Virus record (IMG/VR): IMGVR_UViG_3300045999_006411
Span: 1-24,405 of that record
DNA from: a virus
Strand: one strand, 5' to 3'
DNA length: 24,405 nt
Below are positions 22,031 through 24,405 of the stretch, one piece after another; positions within the stretch are counted from its first letter, which is position 1, and each line of letters opens with the position of its first letter. The translations under genes were made by a program, and so were the position numbers. The notes beneath the pieces were generated by a model. The model was not told where the DNA came from and did no database searches. It saw only the letters and a program-made list of their open reading frames with translations.

Positions 22031-22053
22031 CCCGCAGCGAATGACGCTGCGGG
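22031..22053 (+). other. 5'-leader hairpin
   Basis: CCCGCAGC (22031-22038) pairs perfectly with GCTGCGGG (22046-22053) over a 7-nt loop. It starts about where transcription from promoter 3 should begin, so it would cap the 5' end of the mRNA. There is no T run, so it is a stabiliser or regulator candidate and not a terminator. Confidence 0.6.
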
Positions 22054-22084
22054 ATTCACCACACAAGACAGGGAGTTCACCACA

Positions 22085-22321
22085 ATGAGCACGACCATCA
22101 ACAGCACGTGGCAGACCATTGCAATCGTCAACTACACCGGCGCTGTCGCAACCCCGCAAAACTACGACGCACACGGCGGCGTCTGCCTGCTGGAGGCCCG
22201 GCAGGGCACAAGGGAACTGCTCGGACGCAAGGTCAACAGCACTGGTCGACATCGCGAAGTCAGCAAGGCGTTCGCCCTGTCCGCTGACCAGCTCGCACAG
22301 TGGCAGAAACTGGCCCGCTGA
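22085..22321 (+). CDS. small hypothetical protein
   Basis: This 78-residue protein starts at ATG 22085 with GGGAG 9 nt upstream and TCACCACA between. It reads as an N-terminal strand (TWQTIAIVNYTGAVATPQNY) and then a basic region (LEARQGTRELLGRKVNSTG) and a helix (KAFALSADQLAQWQKLAR). The family is not recognised. It is first in a likely short operon from promoter 3 with the next gene. Confidence 0.65.
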   Translation: MSTTINSTWQTIAIVNYTGAVATPQNYDAHGGVCLLEARQGTRELLGRKVNSTGRHREVSKAFALSADQLAQWQKLAR

Positions 22322-22359
22322 TTCGTTCCCCATCACCACACCGCTCAGGAGTCACCACA

Positions 22360-22539
22360 ATGTCCACACGCACCGCCCGCAGCGCATACGCTACCCGCTT
22401 TCACCGTGACGGCTCCGTGACCGTCTGGAACTGCCTTACGCAAAACTGGCACCGCTGCTACAGCATGACCGACGAGCTGGTCGCCACGTTTAGCGAGCCG
22501 GAGCGCTCCCGCATCATGCGGCACCTCGGAATCATCTGA
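22360..22539 (+). CDS. small hypothetical protein
   Basis: This 59-residue protein starts at ATG 22360 with CAGGAG (22346-22351) and TCACCACA (22352-22359) directly upstream. The sequence YATRFHRDGSVTVWNCLTQN followed by WHRCYSMTDELVATFSEPER suggests a small beta-hairpin plus helix. Short proteins of this 'trfh.DGsVtvWd...q.W.r......d....s....er..i..H' form are familiar from small-gene regions of phages, but no function is known. A terminator follows. Confidence 0.65.
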   Translation: MSTRTARSAYATRFHRDGSVTVWNCLTQNWHRCYSMTDELVATFSEPERSRIMRHLGII

Positions 22540-22556
22540 CATCGCGTCAGCCGACC

Positions 22557-22583
22557 CCGCGGCGGTTGGTCCGCGGTTTTCTT
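22557..22583 (+). terminator. rho-independent terminator
   Basis: CCGCGG (22557-22562) and CCGCGG (22571-22576) form a stem with an 8-nt loop, followed by TTTTCTTT. Confidence 0.7.
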
Positions 22584-22613
22584 TCATCACCACACATCGC
22601 ACAGGAGTTTCCC

Positions 22614-23240
22614 ATGTCCAACGAACACAATGAAGCCGTTTCACAGATCCTTGATCATCTGGCCGCGGCATACGCTGGGCACTCGCAGTACTCGCTGTCA
22701 CACTTGGGCACTGCTCTGCAGTGCCACAGACACAACGGCGGATGGGGCCTGATCCCGGTGGCTGAGTTGGCTGCGGCGGCGGCCAGCGTCCTTGCTGAGC
22801 GGTGGGAATGGGAGGCAGAAGAAGAGGCGACGGCCACGGCCGAAATCCGCCAGGCCATGCGGCAGGCGGAGAAGCGGCAGGCAGAGCACGATACCCGCGA
22901 GGCTCGCCGTCAGATGCGGCGGCCCGCCGAATTCGAGGCTGTCGATCAAATTATGGAGACCTGTCGGAAGGTGATCCGGAATTGCGAGTTGACAATCGGC
23001 GTCCCGATGCAGGACGAGCCCGCGCTGGCCGGTTTGGCGCTGGCATCCGCTCTTTCGGACGGCATTGTACGCACCCGCTCAGAGGGCGAGGATTACGAAG
23101 AATGCACGCCGGAAGAGGCTGCTGATTTTGCGAGCGGATACCTCTGGCCCGACAGGTTCGAGGCTGGTTTTGCCGAGGAGTCCACCGTGATTGCATGGAT
23201 TGCAGAGGCGGCCAACACCTGCAGCCTGAACCTCGCCTGA
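22614..23240 (+). CDS. hypothetical acidic protein
   Basis: This 208-residue protein starts at ATG 22614 with AGGAG 7 nt upstream. An N-terminal helical part (EAVSQILDHLAAAYAGHSQY) leads into an Ala-rich helix, then a long charged coiled helix (ERWEWEAEEEATATAEIRQA continuing through RQAEKRQAEHDTREARRQMR). The C-terminal half is acidic (EGEDYEECTPEEAADF and FEAGFAEESTVIAW). No catalytic motif or known family is visible. It lies between a terminator and a ParB-like gene. Confidence 0.7.
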   Translation: MSNEHNEAVSQILDHLAAAYAGHSQYSLSHLGTALQCHRHNGGWGLIPVAELAAAAASVLAERWEWEAEEEATATAEIRQAMRQAEKRQAEHDTREARRQMRRPAEFEAVDQIMETCRKVIRNCELTIGVPMQDEPALAGLALASALSDGIVRTRSEGEDYEECTPEEAADFASGYLWPDRFEAGFAEESTVIAWIAEAANTCSLNLA

Positions 23241-23247
23241 AACACTC

Positions 23248-23268
23248 CTCCCGGCGCCTCAGCGGGAG
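23248..23268 (+). other. hairpin after the acidic gene
   Basis: CTCCCG (23248-23253) pairs with CGGGAG (23263-23268). A second small repeat, TCCCG/CGGGA, lies just downstream (near 23296-23315). No T run follows either, so termination is doubtful. Confidence 0.35.
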
Positions 23269-23343
23269 TTCTGGGGCATCTTTCACCACCCATGATCCCG
23301 AAGCAGTTCTCGGGAACATATCACCACAGATCGAGAGGCTATG

Positions 23344-24153
23344 ATGCGAGTCACAGAAATTTTCATGACGCCACAATTGGCGGCGCAGATGCTGGCTAAA
23401 AATGATGGCAACAGAGAATGCCGACAGGCAACTGTCAAATCCTACGCTGCCGAGATGTCAGCAGGGCAGTGGCGAACAACGCACCAGCCAATCGCTGTTG
23501 ATGAGACAGGGCGGTTGGTCGATGGGCAGCACAGGCTGGCTGCAGTGATCGCGGCAAACTGGTCTGGAACAATGCTGCTGGCGACCTATGGCAGCACAGA
23601 AGAGACTTTGCAATTGCCAGTAGACCGCGGATTGAGACGCACAATATTTGATGTGTTGGTCAAGCCGCGAAGTCACGTTGAAATCGTCACGCGGTTGGTT
23701 AAACACACAACATCGAAAACCGCTGCTCCGCATCAGGTCTCTGCAATTCTTTCAGTTCACGAATCCAAAATTGAACGGATTCTGACGCTGTGCGTGGCGC
23801 GAAAGAGAGTCGTTGGTAGTGCGTGCGCAATGGCTGCTCTTTTGCTGACCGCATATGCTGACAGGACTGATGAGGAAATTGACGAATCACTGCAGCAATA
23901 CTCCTTGTTTTTTCAGCAGCAATACGAACACATGTGGCCGCATGTGCGTGCGTTTAATGGCTGGTTGGTTACTGGCTCAGGATCGCGAGCCACAGCACAA
24001 AACGCTAGTTCTGCGGAGGAGTTATTTTTTCGCATTTACCTTGCCTTTGATGTCAAGCGTAAAGACCTGAAGATTAGCCGCGTGAATCATCGTGATATTT
24101 TGAAGGCGGAAGTCACACAGCGTGCAAAGTCTTTCATCGGTGAAATGATGTAA
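23344..24153 (+). CDS. ParB-like N-terminal domain protein
   Basis: The second of two adjacent ATGs (23344) is preferred because GAGAGG (23333-23338) is better spaced, giving 269 residues. The first ~110 residues hold the ParB/sulfiredoxin-like core: TPQLAAQMLAKNDGNRECRQ, then KSYAAEMSAGQWRTTHQPI and GRLVDGQHRLAAVI. The DGQHRL motif (about 60-65 from this start) corresponds to the ParB-type nucleotide-binding motif. VDRGLRRTIFDVL follows. The rest is helical. Phages often carry such genes; possible roles are DNA binding, segregation or nucleotide-dependent regulation. Base and codon use is more AT-rich than in the neighbours, which suggests a recently acquired gene. Confidence 0.78.
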   Translation: MRVTEIFMTPQLAAQMLAKNDGNRECRQATVKSYAAEMSAGQWRTTHQPIAVDETGRLVDGQHRLAAVIAANWSGTMLLATYGSTEETLQLPVDRGLRRTIFDVLVKPRSHVEIVTRLVKHTTSKTAAPHQVSAILSVHESKIERILTLCVARKRVVGSACAMAALLLTAYADRTDEEIDESLQQYSLFFQQQYEHMWPHVRAFNGWLVTGSGSRATAQNASSAEELFFRIYLAFDVKRKDLKISRVNHRDILKAEVTQRAKSFIGEMM

Positions 24154-24159
24154 CAACAA

Positions 24160-24216
24160 CCGCCCCGGCTGGTGCCGGCTGTGTGGTGACAGTGCGGGTT
24201 CGATTCCCGCGGGCGG
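24160..24216 (+). ncRNA. compact tRNA-like fold with canonical T arm
   Basis: GCGGG-TTCGATT-CCCGC (24194-24210) is a perfect tRNA T arm with a 5-bp stem and 7-nt loop. It is flanked by GGGCGG (24211-24216), which pairs with CCGCCC (24160-24165) as a 6-bp acceptor-like stem. Between them are CGGC-tggt-GCCG (24166-24177) and CTGT-gtggtg-ACAG (24179-24192). That is four arms in 57 nt, against about 75 in a decoding tRNA, with a 6-nt 'anticodon' loop and no variable loop. It may be a degenerate tRNA, a tRNA mimic or an attachment-site remnant. Confidence 0.5.
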
Positions 24217-24256
24217 ATTCTGGTTCTGTTTTGATACCATCACAGGAGCGATGACG

Positions 24257-24405
24257 ATGCAAGACCCAACGCCGGAAGAGATCCGCGAACGGTGCGAGGA
24301 AATCCAGCGGGAACGCCGTGAGCGGGAGCGGCTGCTGGGCGAGCGCCGCCGCATGCCGGAACCGTACACCATCCCCGAAGTCCGCGTCCGCGGCGTGCAA
24401 GCCGA
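24257..24405 (+). CDS. small charged protein, truncated by window end
   Basis: ATG 24257 is 8 nt after AGGAG (24244-24248); an ATG at 24251 is too close to it. The visible 49 residues begin MQDPTPEEIRERCEEIQRER and are highly charged, continuing through a helix and into MPEPYTIPEVRV before the window ends. The 'PEEIr.rc.eIq..w...er.rR......w.iPEV' style is familiar from short proteins in planctomycete phage-like regions. Function is unknown, and the C-terminus is missing. Confidence 0.65.
   Translation, partial: MQDPTPEEIRERCEEIQRERRERERLLGERRRMPEPYTIPEVRVRGVQA

Larger units (their letters stand above)
20654..23328 (+). repeat. dispersed TCACCACA motif in gaps between small genes
   Basis: The exact 8-mer TCACCACA occurs at 20654, 22056, 22077, 22333, 22352, 22587 and 23321, with near copies (one base different) at 20799 and 23283. 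All lie in non-coding gaps or leaders on the plus strand. Two stand directly before start codons (22085 and 22360), between the AGGAG-type RBS and the ATG. The late block shows no such clustering. Confidence 0.7.

Noticed and set aside
23248-23315. Terminator after the acidic gene
   Set aside because: Two small hairpins are present but neither is followed by a T run.
24160-24216. Complete decoding tRNA gene
   Set aside because: The total length is 57 nt, the anticodon-like loop has six bases and there is no variable loop. The 5' acceptor partner is at 24160, so a longer standard cloverleaf does not fit.

Overview
The window is a block of tailed-phage DNA, from a phage or prophage. Positions 77-20055 are a late gene block on the plus strand. 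Positions 20059-24405 are a regulatory and small-gene region. The late gene order (small protein, large terminase, zinc ribbon, small connector-like protein, portal, protease-scaffold-capsid fusion, decoration, head-tail joining, tail completion, tail tube, G/GT-type chaperones, tape measure, tail proteins, fibre) is that of a lambda/HK97-like siphovirus. There is a tail tube and a tape measure but no sheath or baseplate set. The host is probably a planctomycete. I infer this from GC-rich codon use, from recognisable planctomycete-type prophage protein styles (the terminase-adjacent small proteins, the protein after the tape measure, and the 'GTF.L.F.G.TT..I.yNASA..v...L' beta-domain of the fibre), and not from any host gene. 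No integrase, repressor, lysin or holin is visible, so lifestyle cannot be decided.

Positions 77-7293 package DNA and build the head. The capsid gene is a single 748-codon fusion of prohead protease, Pro/Ala-rich scaffold linker and HK97-type capsid protein. It has an in-frame internal ATG behind a good Shine-Dalgarno sequence that would yield a protease-less scaffold-capsid form. A strong rho-independent terminator (7322-7359) closes this section. Positions 7369-13016 encode head-tail joining, tail tube, the overlapping chaperone pair, the tape measure and one further tail protein. Positions 13027-17012 encode two adhesin/fibre-like proteins; the second ends in about 130 residues of Thr/Pro/Ala/Gly repeat.

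The most interesting system is a possible mucin-type O-glycosylation module. Two different virion proteins (decoration candidate and tail tube) end in the same tag, TTTTAAP. The same unit is repeated many times in the tail of the 15900-17012 protein, and a Thr-rich linker interrupts the fibre. Immediately after the Thr-rich gene come three consecutive glycosyltransferase-like genes. The first has a DSH motif, a GLF segment, an FGGEE motif and a late WQHRF histidine, in the same order as animal polypeptide GalNAc-transferases (family GT27). A phage that encodes both mucin-like acceptors and an enzyme of that type would be notable. The acceptor relationship is inference.

Positions 20059-24405 are differently organised. 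A minus-strand gene converges on the late block with a 3-bp gap. It is fired by a clear sigma70-type promoter in a control region that also holds four 11-bp iteron-like repeats, a second direct repeat and a conserved 21-bp palindrome-like operator. Two plus-strand promoters have the same architecture (operator, 14 bp, TGGACA, 17 bp, GATACT, then a GCGAGC direct repeat of 13-bp period). A third related promoter follows. Each drives a short gene, several ending in their own terminator. The 8-mer TCACCACA recurs through the gaps. The window ends with a ParB-like-domain gene, a compact tRNA-like fold and a truncated small gene.
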